Source: Strigamia acuminata (taxonomy: Eukaryota > Arthropoda > Chilopoda > Geophilomorpha > Linotaeniidae). Taken from it: a stretch of DNA of 64,000 nucleotides. Each line of letters opens with the position of its first letter. The stretch's first letter is position 1. The notes beneath the pieces were generated by a model. That model did no database searches, was not told where the DNA came from, and saw only the letters and a list, made by a program, of their open reading frames with translations. The position numbers were made by a program, and so were the translations under genes. The stretch spans positions 28,546,427 to 28,610,426 of the forward strand of contig OX442315.1 in assembly GCA_949358305.1 (NCBI GenBank), in the 5' to 3' direction. Below are positions 12,145 through 24,292 of the stretch, one piece after another.

Positions 12145-14224
12145 TCAGTCAAAATAATCTTCGATATCTATATTAGGATCCAAAAGATTCTCACCGTATC
12201 TACTTAGATCCATCTGATTTAATATCAAATTTTCAAACGTTTCTTCCAAGTCGGTTTCTCCAATCAGAATAGCTCCTTGAATTCTTCCATTCTGCATTAC
12301 AAGTTTAATGTATTCTTTACCTAAATCACAAATTTAAAAAATATAATTACTACTAACAAAAGAAGTAATTTTAACTATTAAAATACCTTTAGTCATACGA
12401 AGAATTATTTCGTAATCAGTTCCTAGCTTTTGTCCATTAAAAAGCCCTAATAGTACAACCTAGGCAAGAACAATTAATTGTAATTTGTGACCGTAACATC
12501 ACAATTTTTAAAATATACTTTGAATCCAAAAAATTTTGTGACATGAGTGAACATTTCGAAACAAAAATCCAACGTCACATCACTCTTCTCCACACTGGCA
12601 ATCAAGCATTTAGCAACATAGCAACCCATCTGCCTCGCTTGAGTCCACAACCGCATCTGTAAAATATCAAATTAATTATCAAAAACAAAACCAAACCGTT
12701 AAAAACAATACTTGAAACCAATGTTGAGATAAATCCCAAGAACAATTGCAAACATCTCCAGCAGCAAAAACATTTTTGATTGATGTCTCCATTTTGCTAT
12801 TGACTTTTAAAGCCCCATCCTCTGAAACTTCAAACTAAATAAAAATAAAATAAACAGAATTTCAATTTCAAATTCTATTATTTATTTTTATTATTTACTT
12901 ACCTGGTTATCTTTTAAAAATACGTCACAGTCTGGTGTTACACCCGTTGCACTTACGATAAAATCACAGCCAAATATTTTCCCGTTTGTTAGTTGTACGT
13001 AAACGGGCCATTTATCTAAAATAATTTTTTTTAATGACAATTTTCCGTCCATCGTAATTTCTCCTACTCGTACCTTCTTCTGAATCAACTATAGTTTCTT
13101 TTAACCCTTTGCTTTTAAATTCTTCATGAGTCAACACGGTTTCAACTTCACAACTGTATTGAACTTCAACGTTTCTCGGTCCCTTCTTGCCATCACCATC
13201 ACCACACATTTTCAATCCGGTAGCCCAATCGGGGCCCAACGCACTACCGTGAATTGAAGCATCAACTTTAGTCCTAGAACCTGTCAAATTAAATTATAAA
13301 GCATACACTGACTAGTTAAACGGAAAATTATACCTGCAATAGTGTATTTCATTCTTTTTGCAATTTTGTTTTCTTCCAATTTCTCTGTTGACAGATTTGG
13401 TAAAAAAAATTCAGCTGCACCCGGATCAAAAAACGTAGCACTGATGCTTTTATCTTTGATTACCCAAATTACTTGGCAATTTTCAATCTCATACCTTTAA
13501 AATAAACAAGTTTAAATTAACCAAATATTGTATTTGTGTGTTTTTCTTACACTAATTCTGTTGCTATGCCACCATTTCCTACAACTACAACTCTCTTAGC
13601 AGCTGAAAGTTTTTTTTGAAGCGTGTGAGTAGTTTCCGTGTCCCGTATTCCAATAACAAATTCATTTAACTCTGTAATGATCTTCAAAAATAATCTTATA
13701 AGAGAATGTCAACGTTGTTCATTTTAGTCATTCAATTCTACATTACTTTTGGTTTTCCACCTGTTGCTATGCATAGTTTTTCGTACTCGATTATTGTACC
13801 ACTTGCTGTTAATAATGTCTGGCAAAAATTGTGAAAAACTCAAATAAATAAAGCTATTACAAATGTTTAATTTCATTTAATAATTACCTGTTCTTTACTA
13901 TTCAATTTAACAATTTTATCAGAAATAACAGACAAATTCTTATGATTCTGCATTAAAGTCTCCATTGGTTTTTCTTCAACATCAAGTTCTTCTAGCAGTT
14001 GAGTTACTTGTTGCAATCTTGTTACAGTTTTAATCAAAGGTGATGCTGAAATTAGCAACACCGATTCGTCAGATGCAAGGTAGGATAACTGTGAAATAAA
14101 TGATTTTGTTCGTAATTAGCAGTTTCCATTACCAGTAAAAATAACTTACACATTCTGCACAAGATACACCTGCAATTCCACCACCAACTACAACATAAGT
14201 TGCAGAAATTTGTTTCTTAGACAT
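12145..14224 (-). CDS. PYROXD1: PYROXD1, pyridine nucleotide-disulphide oxidoreductase
   Basis: This is a class I FAD/NAD(P)-dependent oxidoreductase of the PYROXD1 family; in vertebrates PYROXD1 protects the tRNA ligase complex from oxidation and is linked to myopathy. The N-terminus M-S-K-K-Q-I-S is followed by the FAD-binding motif [16 protein letters not shown] second dinucleotide-binding motif, [10 protein letters not shown], lies near the middle. Further landmarks are the I-A-T-G-G-K-P-K segment, [12 protein letters not shown] and F-A-A-G-D-V-C (FAD-binding ATG/GD motifs). The C-terminus, [13 protein letters not shown], is what I recall for the human protein. There are about a dozen exons with very short introns, for example 62 nt near 13020-13080. 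Start codon 14224, stop 12145. It is divergent from SKI8, with start codons 415 nt apart. Confidence 0.95.
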
Positions 14225-14639
14225 TGCAAATAAGGCTGTATGCTCGAATCTTTTATTCTATTCTATATACAACTTTCACTTTAAAAAATGAGGATATGTG
14301 GTGCAATCGAAGGTCAATTCCAAGTTCGTTGACGTCACATCGCATACTTTTTTAAAAGAAATAGTGATGGCTATTTGGACGAAACATTTTCATTCATCAT
14401 GACAACAAAACTTTTTAAAATACTTGTTTTAATTAATATTAGAGAAAAAAAAATTCGTAATTCCGTAATTTTATAATTTGTATCGCCTTTTTCGTTATTA
14501 GCCTGGTGGCAGCATCCGAAAGCTTGAGCTGTAGTCTACACGATGCTTTTAATTCTTGTTACAAAGTGATTCTGCTACTTTTCCCTATTAAACTACCATT
14601 TTCTTTGGTTATAAATATACCGATAAAAGGAAAAGGAAA

Positions 14640-16141
14640 ATGGTAATTTCGAAACTTTTATTTTATTAGCGTATTTAAATTTTTTTATTGTGTTTTTACA
14701 GTATTCAGTTTTATTCAAGCAAGAACAAGGTGCGTATAAAATAACAGAAATTATGATAATGATAATAAAAATTAAATTAAATATTTAGCGCACGAAGACA
14801 GTATTTGGACATGTGCTTGGGCGAAAAATGAAAAAACAGGAACAGATCATATAGTTACCGGTTCAGTGGACGATTTGGTGAAATATTGGAAATGGTAAGT
14901 CAATGTCAACGCAAATGTAAATACACAAACAATTATATTTAACGTTTAAACAGGACAGGAGATAAATTAGAATTACGACAAAGTTTAGAAGGCCATGCGC
15001 TTGGAGTTGTGTCGGTCGACATCAATGCCGAAGGAACCAGTAATATAATCATTTTAACTTTTAATTAATTTATTAATCAAAATTTGTATTATTTTAAGTG
15101 TGTGCGTCGAGTTCCCTCGACTGTCATATCAGATTATGGGATTTAGAAAAGGGCCAGGAACTTAAAAGTATTGATGCTGGTCCAGGTATAAATTTCATCT
15201 TCAAGGAAATATTTTAATTTATTAAACATAGAATAATTTTTAAAATTGCAGTTGACGCGTGGACAGTTACGTTTTCCCCAGATTCTAATTTCATAGCATC
15301 TGGCAGTCATTCGGGCAAAATTAACTTGTACGGCGTAGAAAGTGGTAAATTAGAATCATCTATGGATACAAGAGGAAAATTTACACTCAGTATCGCATAC
15401 GTAAATATTGTAACATTTGTAACGGTAAATTGTTTATTTAAATATATTTTTTTTTGTAGAGTCCCGATGGTAAATACATTGCGAGTGGGGCTATTGATGG
15501 TATAATTAACATTCTCGATATTGCAACCGCAAAATTAGTTCGGACTTTAGAAGGTAAAAACTATGAATTATTTGTTTGTTTAATACTAAATTAAATTTGT
15601 TTTAGGACATGCGTTACCAATCCGTTCGTTAGCATTTTCACCTGACTCTCAGTTACTTATAACTGCGTCTGATGATGGACATATGAAAATATACGACGTG
15701 TGAGTGTTGAATTCGATTTATTAGTCGTAAAATGCTAATTTTGTATGTTGTAGGCAACACGCTAATCTTACTGGGACTTTATCCGGACATGGTTCGTGGG
15801 TTTTACACGTTGCTTATGCTCCCGATGGAAGCCATTTCGTTTCATGGTGATTTATTGCTATATTTTGATGCTTATCATCGATTTATTTTAGAACTAATCG
15901 AGTTTTCTTTTAGTTCATCGGATAAAACGGTCAAAATTTGGGACGCTAACTTAAAACAGTGCGTTCATACTTTTAATGAACATGCTGATCAGGTAAAGAA
16001 GGATTTTAGGCTATTTTGAATTATTTTTTATTTTTTTATTTTTATTTTAAGGTCTGGTGCGCAAAATATAATTCTTCAAGTAACAAGGTGGTTTCAGTAT
16101 CGGATGACAGATCAGTAATAATTGCCGATTGCCCAATCTGA
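14640..16141 (+). CDS. SKI8: SKI8/WDR61, WD-repeat subunit of SKI and PAF1 complexes
   Basis: This WD40 propeller protein acts in cytoplasmic 3'-5' mRNA decay (SKI complex with the exosome) and, in animals, in the PAF1 elongation complex. About eleven short exons join to a protein of some 300 residues, the normal length. It begins [14 protein letters not shown] and contains [50 protein letters not shown] and V-K-I-W-D. It ends I-I-A-D-C-P-I, matching the family's last blade. The first coding exon is only the ATG (14640-14642), followed at once by a GT donor; the next exon starts at 14702. Tail-to-tail with the LRR gene, 58 nt between stops. Confidence 0.96.
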
Positions 16142-16199
16142 TTTCTTATTTTTTATTTTTATAAAATAAAAATTGGCATATCAGTAGATAAAAATTTTC

Positions 16200-16987
16200 C
16201 TATACAATACGATTATCACGTGGTTTTAAAGATAACACATTAACAAGTTCGGAACTCTTAGTCACGAGTGATTTAAGAACAGTTGGTTTTTGAAACATTT
16301 TGCTCGCTTTTATTCGTTCGCTTCGCGTTACGGGACCATCATCCAAATAAATCAGACTTGGAAATTCGCTTATGACACTATACCTGAAATAAAATATTTT
16401 TTTAACATTCAATAACTCTTCTAATGTTAATATTCACCTGTAAACGACAACCTCTTGCAAACTGCTCGATGTTTTACAAGTAGCAGCTGCTTGGTTTCCT
16501 AATAAACTTAAAACTTGTAATTTGGGACATCGCTTAGCTAAACATGCCAGGAATTCAATAATCTTGTCAATTTTATTATGGTTGAGCCAGAGTGTTTTCA
16601 ATTTGGGTAATTTTGGAAAAATTGTTCCGGAATGTATTTGGTTGTGGTCCAAAACAATTATTTCCAAGTTTTTAAAGTCACGTAAGAATGACACGTCACT
16701 GCAGCAACAACAAAAAAAAGGATTTGATATTTATTAGTGCGAAACAAACGATTTCAGAAAGCTTAATCATAAAATCTTTACCTTATGTCATTATTGCTTA
16801 AATCCATGACAGTCACATAATCTCCAACAGGTATTAATTCTCTCGGTATAGAGAACAGGTTTCTATGTGCCAACACTACATGAAAACATTGCTCACTTGG
16901 AATTCTCACGAGCTGAGGAAAAAGCTGTTTGATTAACTCCATTTCTCCCAGCTGTGATTCACACGAAATAATACTGATAATCAACAT
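16200..16987 (-). CDS. Small leucine-rich repeat protein (LRMDA-like)
   Basis: Three exons (16782-16987, 16438-16698, 16200-16383) join in phase 2. The protein has about four LRRs: V-M-D-L-S-N-N-D-I, L-E-I-I-V-L-D-H-N-Q-I, L-K-T-L-W-L-N-H-N-K-I and L-Q-V-L-S-L-L-G-N. A cap follows, ending Y-R-Y-S-V-I-S-E-F-P-S-L-I-Y-L-D-D with V-T-R-S-E-R, the 'F-P-S-L..L-D..V-T-R-x-E-R' pattern of the U2A'/LRMDA (C10orf11) group. There is no signal peptide or membrane segment, so it is likely intracellular. The true start could be a later Met, since the first residues (M-L-I-I-S-I-I-S) come before the region that aligns. The assignment to LRMDA itself is a guess; the LRR call is firm. Confidence 0.8.
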
Positions 16988-17761
16988 GACCTTCGATCAA
17001 ATCATTGTTTTTTTTTTTTGTTTTTCTTTATTTAATAAAATTCCAAATTGCAATTTCACACAATAAGTACTTTTTATTTCTTTCTTGAATACAAATTCAG
17101 TACGCAAACTAATATTAATCCGATATGTTATTTGTATTCCCTTATTATTGGAATGGTTTTTTTTTTTTGGACATCAATTTAATATTTAAGTACAAAAAAA
17201 GAGATCAACAGCAATAGAGATTCAAAGTATTTATGACCATTTAACTTAATTTTTCTAGTTCAACTACAAATCATTATTAAATAATTAAATTCCAATGGAT
17301 AATAACTAATTTAAAACAATTTTTTGGCATTAGTAACAACAAGTATATTTTTGCATTGATTAAATTGGAAGATTTAAATTTGAGCCTAAAAACACACAAA
17401 ATAAAAACCCCTCCTGTCAAATCGTACTAACTTAAACTTACGGAATAATTGTATGTAGAAAAAAAAGTACAAAAACGTAAATATTTAATTTCGCAGCGTA
17501 AAACGCATCATTGCAATGGAACGTGAGATGGACTGGGCATGTTGCGATATCTACAACTGAGGATGAAACCAAATATCTGAAATAAAAGAGAGACTTTGTA
17601 CTTGAAAATATTTGAAAACATGACATAAAAATTGTTCAATTCAAAATATATATTAGTATTAATATTAATTTATACCTTAGAAATGTGTTAAAAAGTGAAT
17701 TAGTTAAAGATACCTAAGAATATCACCCACAATGGAAAAAAGTGGAAGGAAATGATTAAAG
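16988..17761. other. Gap holding the tetraspanin 3'UTR and the LRR gene promoter
   Basis: No coding signal is convincing. The short minus-strand frame around 17438-17626 has no family resemblance and no splice partner. The region is AT-rich with T/A runs and presumably contains the tetraspanin 3'UTR. Confidence 0.5.
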
Positions 17762-19018
17762 CTATAGAAAAGCACTAGGGTTAGCACGTGGATCTTTCTG
17801 GTTACGATAGCGTACAGTGAGCCATACGCCAATAAACTGCAAAGAAACAAGAAGTTTTAATTTCCCCAGAAAGTAAGAAAATTATTGTTAACAATTTCGA
17901 ATAAAAATTTTATTCTTGTATATTTCAATCACTTGCGGTTTCTTACCTCTGTGAAACTGAAAAATAAACCGATACCACCGGACCACTTGAGAGCTCCACT
18001 TATTTTATCTCTAAGTGTGTCCAAGCAAGCATTGCACGTGCAATTCTCGGCCTCATCCGCATAACAACACTGAGTTTTATCTTTCGAGTTTTTGCAACAA
18101 TCGAGCTGCAATTTAAAAATAAAAATAAAACAGTTAGCTTTAGCTGGCAAATAGAAAACAGACAGTAAAAGTTGGCTAGGTATGACGTAATTATTTAAAG
18201 CGGACAAAAGAAATACCGGTAATAAACACTATAAGACACCAGTGCACATGCACAGATGCTTACAAATTTTATTTCCTCATAACTGTTCAAGTTTGTGTTT
18301 TAAGCTTGATTAAAAAACAATGTTCAGAAAACACGGTTTCAACTTTTTCTCCCAGACTTGGCCTTGATTCAAGGTCGAAACGATAATTTGGCGATTATTA
18401 ATTTACTAATTAAAAAAAAGTACTTGCATTAGCACATGTTGGGTGACCGTAGTTACTTGTGGAATTAGCATATTCTAATTGGCTCTTTGTATCCAAACCG
18501 CAGCAACCGAATACCCTTTGTGCGTCTGATTTGGTTTTGTCGGAAGATTTCGCCCATCCAGAGCGGATTAATTTATCTTGTTGATCTTCAGTCACTGCTA
18601 AACAAGCGCAGGCAATGCCAAATTGTAAAATAAATAGCAAAAATAAAATCACCATGTACTATAATCAGTAGTTAAGATAAAAAATATCAAAATAAACAAT
18701 TCGTACAACGTATGTGAAAATAAAGGATACGAAAAATAAAAGAACTTGGTTATGTTTGTAAGTGCCCAAAAGTCCTAGTAACGCAATGAGCCAAAGAAAA
18801 ACTCCACACGCGATAATTCCTCCAATTATGCTAATACTGCTCACATAATTAGCGGTAATGCCATACGAAGCCACTCCGACTAAGATGAAACCAATTACCT
18901 AAAATAAAATTAATATTTAGAATCAAAACTTGATATAAACTTTGTTGGAACTTACAATGTATAAAATATTCAACGCTATCAAGGAATTTTTGGAACAAGT
19001 AAATCCGCCACACGCCAT
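17762..19018 (-). CDS. Tetraspanin, TSPAN13/TSPAN31 type
   Basis: This four-pass membrane scaffold has exons 18956-19018, 18731-18898, 18428-18658, 17947-18105 and 17762-17836. It starts [17 protein letters not shown], continues with the second and third membrane helices ([23 protein letters not shown]), has the large loop with the tetraspanin C-C-G motif (F-G-C-C-G-L) and extra Cys pairs (D-C-C-K, Q-C-C-Y, C-T-C-N-A-C), and ends [13 protein letters not shown], which I recall as identical to the human TSPAN13/31 tail. Intron 2 (18659-18730) has U12-type splice signals. Intron 3 (18106-18427) needs a GC donor to keep frame. Head-to-head with AAR2, 353 nt between starts. Confidence 0.93.
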
Positions 19019-19371
19019 CGTTGCAGATGATATCGCCAACACGCCAGAAAAATCTGATCGGTGCGGAGCGAGCAGAGTCAGTGGCCGACAATTTGATTAC
19101 TACTGCCACCTGATGCTAGTTTATTTAGATTACCAATTCATGAAAAATGTTTATACATAATTATAATTAATATTATTTTAATACATTTATTGGAAATGTA
19201 ATACTTTAAATGCATATATTTATATATTTTAAGCAATGTATTGTGGTCTACGTGACACTAAACGTAAATGATTATTTTTTTGTTGTCGTTTGAAGCTTCC
19301 GTAGTTTGTTAAAGACGTTTTCGGTGCGTAAATATTCAGTTGTAAAAAAAAATAAGTATATCTGTGTAAAA

Positions 19372-20732
19372 ATGGCAATGGCTTCCCAAGATATGGATCC
19401 TGACGTTGCAAAGACTTTATTTCGCGAAGGTGCGACATTAATATTTTTAGATGTCCCACCAAAAACTGAATTTGGAATAGATCACAATACTTGGAATGTG
19501 GGAACCGAATTCAAAGGTGTTAAGATGATTCCTCCGGGCATTCATTTTGTATATTACAGGTAATTTCGAGGTTAAAAATTTGGATTTGGATTTTGCAATG
19601 ACTAATGACCACAATTTATTTTCTTTATTTCAGTGCAGTTAGTCGGGACAACCAAACGGCCCCCAGAACTGGATTTTTTCATTCATTCAAAAAAGGAGAA
19701 ATAGTTGTTAAAAAATGGGATAAATATCTCGAAGGTAATTTTAATTTACGTTTAAGATGAACTGTAACCTGAATTGTGTATCGTTCAATATAGATATCAA
19801 AGATGAAGTCATTTCAGATGAAGAAATAGACAGGTTTAAAGAGAATTTAAGGGAGCTGGACAAACATTTAGGCGCTTATCCATACGACAACTGGAAAAAA
19901 TGGATTTCCCAGACCCACTACATGACTGGTAACGAAAAAAAAAAATTCGTATTTTGTAAAATATTTTATACAAAACTTATTCTCTTAGACGCGGTTTTAG
20001 AACGGGTGCAGCCATTAAACAAAAAAATTTCGTCAGTTTCCCATTTAATAACGGATAAGAGTGAATCATCAGAATCGTCAACAAGAACAAATAAGAGACC
20101 AAGACTGGATGATTTTCTTCCGAAAATGTGTCAAAAACCCGGAACGGAAATTCGTTTTTCCAAATTTCCTGAAAAAAAGTAAGAAGAAATAAAAGACAAT
20201 TTTGATTTTAAAAAAGTAACACAAATTTCTTGCCAGGTATCCCGATGGCAGCTCAGCAGCTGAAATCACAAAACACAGTTTAGATTTGACCTATACTTTA
20301 GATCAAATGCTCGAATCGTATACAGAACCTGAAGACATTCTCGGAGAACTTCAAATGGCTTTTATTTGTTTTATTTTAGGACAAGTGTACGACGCATTCG
20401 AAGAATGGAAAAATTTGATCCACTTGCTGTGCTCGTGTGACAATGCTCTTACGAAATACGCAGATTTATATTCAAAATTCATTTTTGTACTTCATCACCA
20501 ACTTCAGGAAATCCCTCGCGATTTCTTTGTAGATATTGTCAGTCGTGAAAACTTCCTCGTCAACACATTGCATTCTTTCTTCTCCAATTTGAACGGGAAC
20601 CAGCAAGTACCGCACGAAATTGTAGAAAAGGGTCGAAGGTTTAAAAAATATTTAACGAAAACATTCAAGTGGGACTTCGATAGGGAAGATGACGATGAAG
20701 CGCCTGTTGTTGTTGAAACTGAAGAAATGTGA
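19372..20732 (+). CDS. AAR2: AAR2, U5 snRNP assembly factor
   Basis: AAR2 holds Prp8 in the cytoplasm during U5 snRNP maturation and is replaced by Brr2 in the nucleus. Five exons join in frame: 19372-19559, 19634-19735, 19794-19928, 19989-20178 and 20237-20732, giving roughly 370 residues, normal for the family. Landmarks are [48 protein letters not shown], then a variable acidic/Ser linker, and [22 protein letters not shown] and [11 protein letters not shown]. The C-terminus is acidic (D-R-E-D-D-D-E-A). Tail-to-tail with CDC16, 98 nt between stops. Confidence 0.96.
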
Positions 20733-20830
20733 TTCGTGTGAATAAACATAAATATTTAGTCAAAGTAATTTATTTTTCGAATTTTTTTATTCATTAATAA
20801 AAATGATGACATTGAAAACAATAATTATAT

Positions 20831-23515
20831 CTAATTAGTGCTATCCAAATCCATTTCGACAGCCAGTGTGGAATCGTTTATTGAAGTTTCATTCATATCG
20901 CTTAAAGTTATGTCTAGATCCTCGTTTTTGCCATTTTCTGATGGAAACTCAATCACCGAAGTGTCATCAATGGCACCTTTAAAATAAATCAAAATAACTT
21001 AAAATAAATTCAACAACTCAAAACTTTACAACAAATTTACCTTCGCACGCACTCATTTCATTCACAAGTTGTTCTATAACGTGACCCAACATCGTTGTTG
21101 AAAAAGTGTCATCCCGGCGAATTCCTAGAGCCTTATAAAACAATACAAATTAAGAAATGTCCAATTTAAATGCATTTAATATTATTTACTCGATGAAAAT
21201 AATCCACAGCAGCTGAATTCGTTCCTACCAATGCATGTGTAAAACCTATAGCTGAAAATGTTGCTGCATTTTGTGGGCAAAGTACTAATGCTTGTTGATG
21301 ATACTGAAGAGAATCGTTGTATTTCCTAGGCAAAAATAAACAAAATCGTTTAAAAACACACTCCCGCGTTTTGGAGGTACAAACTAACTTTAATTTACGA
21401 CACGTGTGGCCCAAATTGTTCAAAAGCGGTTCCCATTTGTCCGATAAAACCGTGTGATTCTCACTTTGAACCTTTGCCAAAGCAGATTTGAAGTATCCCT
21501 CTGCTGTCAGCCAACTAAAAAAGAAAAATAGATATTTCAAACAACATTACATTTTAGCATTGTATCCAAATCGATTACTCTTGATTCTGAAATGCAATGA
21601 CCCCCATTTCATGCAGAACAAAAGGATCTTCAGGCGCGATGGCAAGAGCTTGGCTGAAAAACCGATCGGCTAATTTGCTGTTGTTCGTCAGACCGTACTC
21701 GAGGCCGATGTAAAGCAGAGGTAAATGACAACCGCACATCAACTGCGAAGCTTTAAAGTACGCAGCCATTGCCTGATCGTGTTCATTTTCTACAGCAAAG
21801 GAATGTCCATAGGCCAACCATGCAGGACCCATCACTCTGTCCAAGGTGGTCGCTTTGCTGTCAAATGATTCGAGTTATTATGAAGTTATTTTGATATTTC
21901 AATTATATTTTCTCGCACCTTAAATATCGCCTAGCTGGGTCGTTTTTCCCTATTAAAAGGTAATAACAACCGGTAGCAAACCAAGATATCTGAAAAATAT
22001 TAATAAAAATAATAAGTTTGTATCATTTACTTAAATCTTAAGATTACTAACCGCCTTTTCTGGATATAAATCAACAAGCCTGTGCGCCAAATAGAACAAA
22101 GCTGAAAATAAAAAATCAAATCAACATTGCAAGGAATTTTTTAATGGAATCAGTATACCGTTGGATTTTCTAAGTTCGACTAAACACGCTATGTGAATCG
22201 GTAAGCAATCACTATGAAATGGATCTCTGTTTAAAACGCTATTTAAAAATAAATACGGTAAATAATAAATAAATAATTTTAATGTGATAAATATTCAATT
22301 TAGTACCTGTTTGTTAACTTGAAACATTCTGTGTAATCACAATTATAATAATGTCTTTCGGCTACGTTTATTAGCAGGTCCAGGTTTTCGGAGAGATTTG
22401 CTGCTATGGGTGGCAGATTTAATGTAGTTATGTTTAACTGTGCCGGCTTATCATACTGACAAATGGAAATAAATGGAAATCAGCACAAAATAAAATAAAT
22501 AGTTCAATTCAGCACTTTTTTCAGCTTATTTTGGTATAAAAATCTTAAAAGGTCCGCTTCATCGGCAGGGCATTGTTTCGTAAATGGCAAATGGTCCAAA
22601 AGTTTTCTTTCTGTTAAAACAAAAGATTAAAGTAAGTTTTTTTTCTTTTAATTTAAGTTATTTAAATGTAAATTCTACCGTCATCAGCTGTCAACATCTG
22701 GTGCTGAATCAGAGCCTCAAATGCTTCGTAGCAGAACACATCGACCATCAATGCTTCACGATAACTCTCCGCAGCGAGTCCTCGGTTATCCATAGCTTCA
22801 TAAATTCTCCCTTTTAACAACCAAATTGAGCTTTCCCACTATATACAAACACAAAATTAGTCAAACCATAATATACACACATTTAAATACAATACATTAT
22901 TTGGATTATTATCTCCTGAAGGATCTGGTGGCGATACTGTTGGTGGATTTTCGTTATTTGGAATAATAGCTGGTTTCTGGAATGGAGTGTCTTCTATTAT
23001 CTGTAGTGCTTCTTGATATTCTTTGCATTCATACTGCAAAATTAAAAAAAAAATGACGCCAAAATTATTTATGACCTTTATGAGTAACTCACGTGGCATT
23101 TGGCGGCAAGATATTGGCATGATGTGTAAACCTAGTTTTAAAAAATAAATGGATAAATAAATATGTTCGTAACAAGTAAAGGTTTGTACCTCATCAAATT
23201 GCCGACTTCTCAAGCAATGCGAAGCTCTGTGATACTGCTTCATTAAATAATGACACTGGGCGAGCCAATAAACATCCTGCACCTCACCGTTTGACAGCGA
23301 TGCTACCTTATCCGCCAAGTGTACAGCCGATACGTACTGATGCTAATTGAATAATTTAAACTAAGTATAACAAATTATTACTTAAATATCTAAAAAAATT
23401 AGTCGTTTACCCTGTCAATGTAGGACCGTACCATCTTCCTATATTTGTTTAGATCAAAATTTGAAGCGTTTTGTGCATTAAGCCCGGTGTAAAGACCTTC
23501 ATTTTCACCCGCCAT
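20831..23515 (-). CDS. CDC16: CDC16/APC6, TPR subunit of the anaphase-promoting complex
   Basis: CDC16 is a TPR superhelix dimer in the APC/C ubiquitin ligase, which drives anaphase and mitotic exit. The start codon is at 23515 (M-A-G-E-N-E-G-L-Y). Numerous exons follow, with landmarks D-K-V-A-S-L-S-N-G-E-V-Q-D-V-Y-W, Y-H-R-A-S-H-C-L-R-S-R, P-A-W-L-A-Y-G-H-S-F-A-V, H-D-Q-A-M-A-A-Y-F-K-A, Y-I-G-L-E-Y-G-L-T-N-N-S-K, A-P-E-D-P-F-V-L-H-E-M-G, D-K-W-E-P-L-L-N-N-L-G-H and Y-H-Q-Q-A-L-V-L-C-P-Q. The C-terminal tail (21036-20831) is acidic and Ser/Asp-rich, ending E-M-D-L-D-S-T-N. All recognised blocks are in the family order, and I see no break. Confidence 0.96.
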
Positions 23516-24292
23516 TTTTAATGTTTACAAAAGCGATATCTAGTGACGGTTTTCAACTATTTATCACTACAAATCGTTATTTATATAATTATTTATTTAT
23601 TTCAAAATAAACATTACAAGAAATCGATAGAATGAAATAACAAAATTAATAATTAATAGCGTTTGTCCATTCAATTTTCATTCTATTTTATCCAACTCAT
23701 TTTAAACCTGAACTCTGCATAACAACCAAACCATGAAAAAAAAAAGTAAAAATTATTAAAAATTAAACCGTCTTTTTCCGTAATAACTCTGGTTCGTTGT
23801 CTAATGTTTCTTATTTCTTCTTGCGAGCGGTTTTTTTCGTCCACCATTGTAATATTGCGCGACTCTGGGCTGGCACTGGATATGATTTCCAGACGCCACG
23901 ACACGAGCCATATATGACTTTCAGAAAAATATTTACATTTTAATTTAATTCCGATCTTCGTTCGTCATAATATCCGATTGCAAAAGTGTTCTTGGATTTA
24001 ACTTGCAGGAATCCTTTCTCCCGTGTTTGGCGAAATAAACAATCAAATGATAAAAATTCAAACTAGCATTATCTAAACTGGTTTTATTTGTTCATTATTT
24101 CCAAAGACCAGTACAGGATAATATTAAGCAAATCGACTAATAAGATAAAAACAACCAGTTGACTGATTTAATAATTATCAGCTATTTTAAAAACTAAAAA
24201 ATCAAGAAAAAGGGTATTCAATACATGTTCAAATCTACCGTACCAATGTTGTAAATGAAAATAAAAAGGGAAATAAATCGAAACAAAATTGC
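23516..24292. other. Gap between the CDC16 start and the SR-cyclophilin stop
   Basis: It contains the CDC16 promoter and the 3'UTR of the cyclophilin gene. On the minus strand, two overlapping small frames near 23680-23910 (one starts M-V-D-E-K-N-R-S-Q, the other M-A-R-V-V-A-S) are not recognisable. A 50-nt intron could be drawn in the first, giving about 36 residues. I do not call a gene. Confidence 0.45.

Noticed and set aside
23683-23910. Small minus-strand gene of 36-73 residues between CDC16 and the cyclophilin
   Set aside because: No family resemblance; the two overlapping frames compete, and a possible 50-nt intron is not enough evidence.
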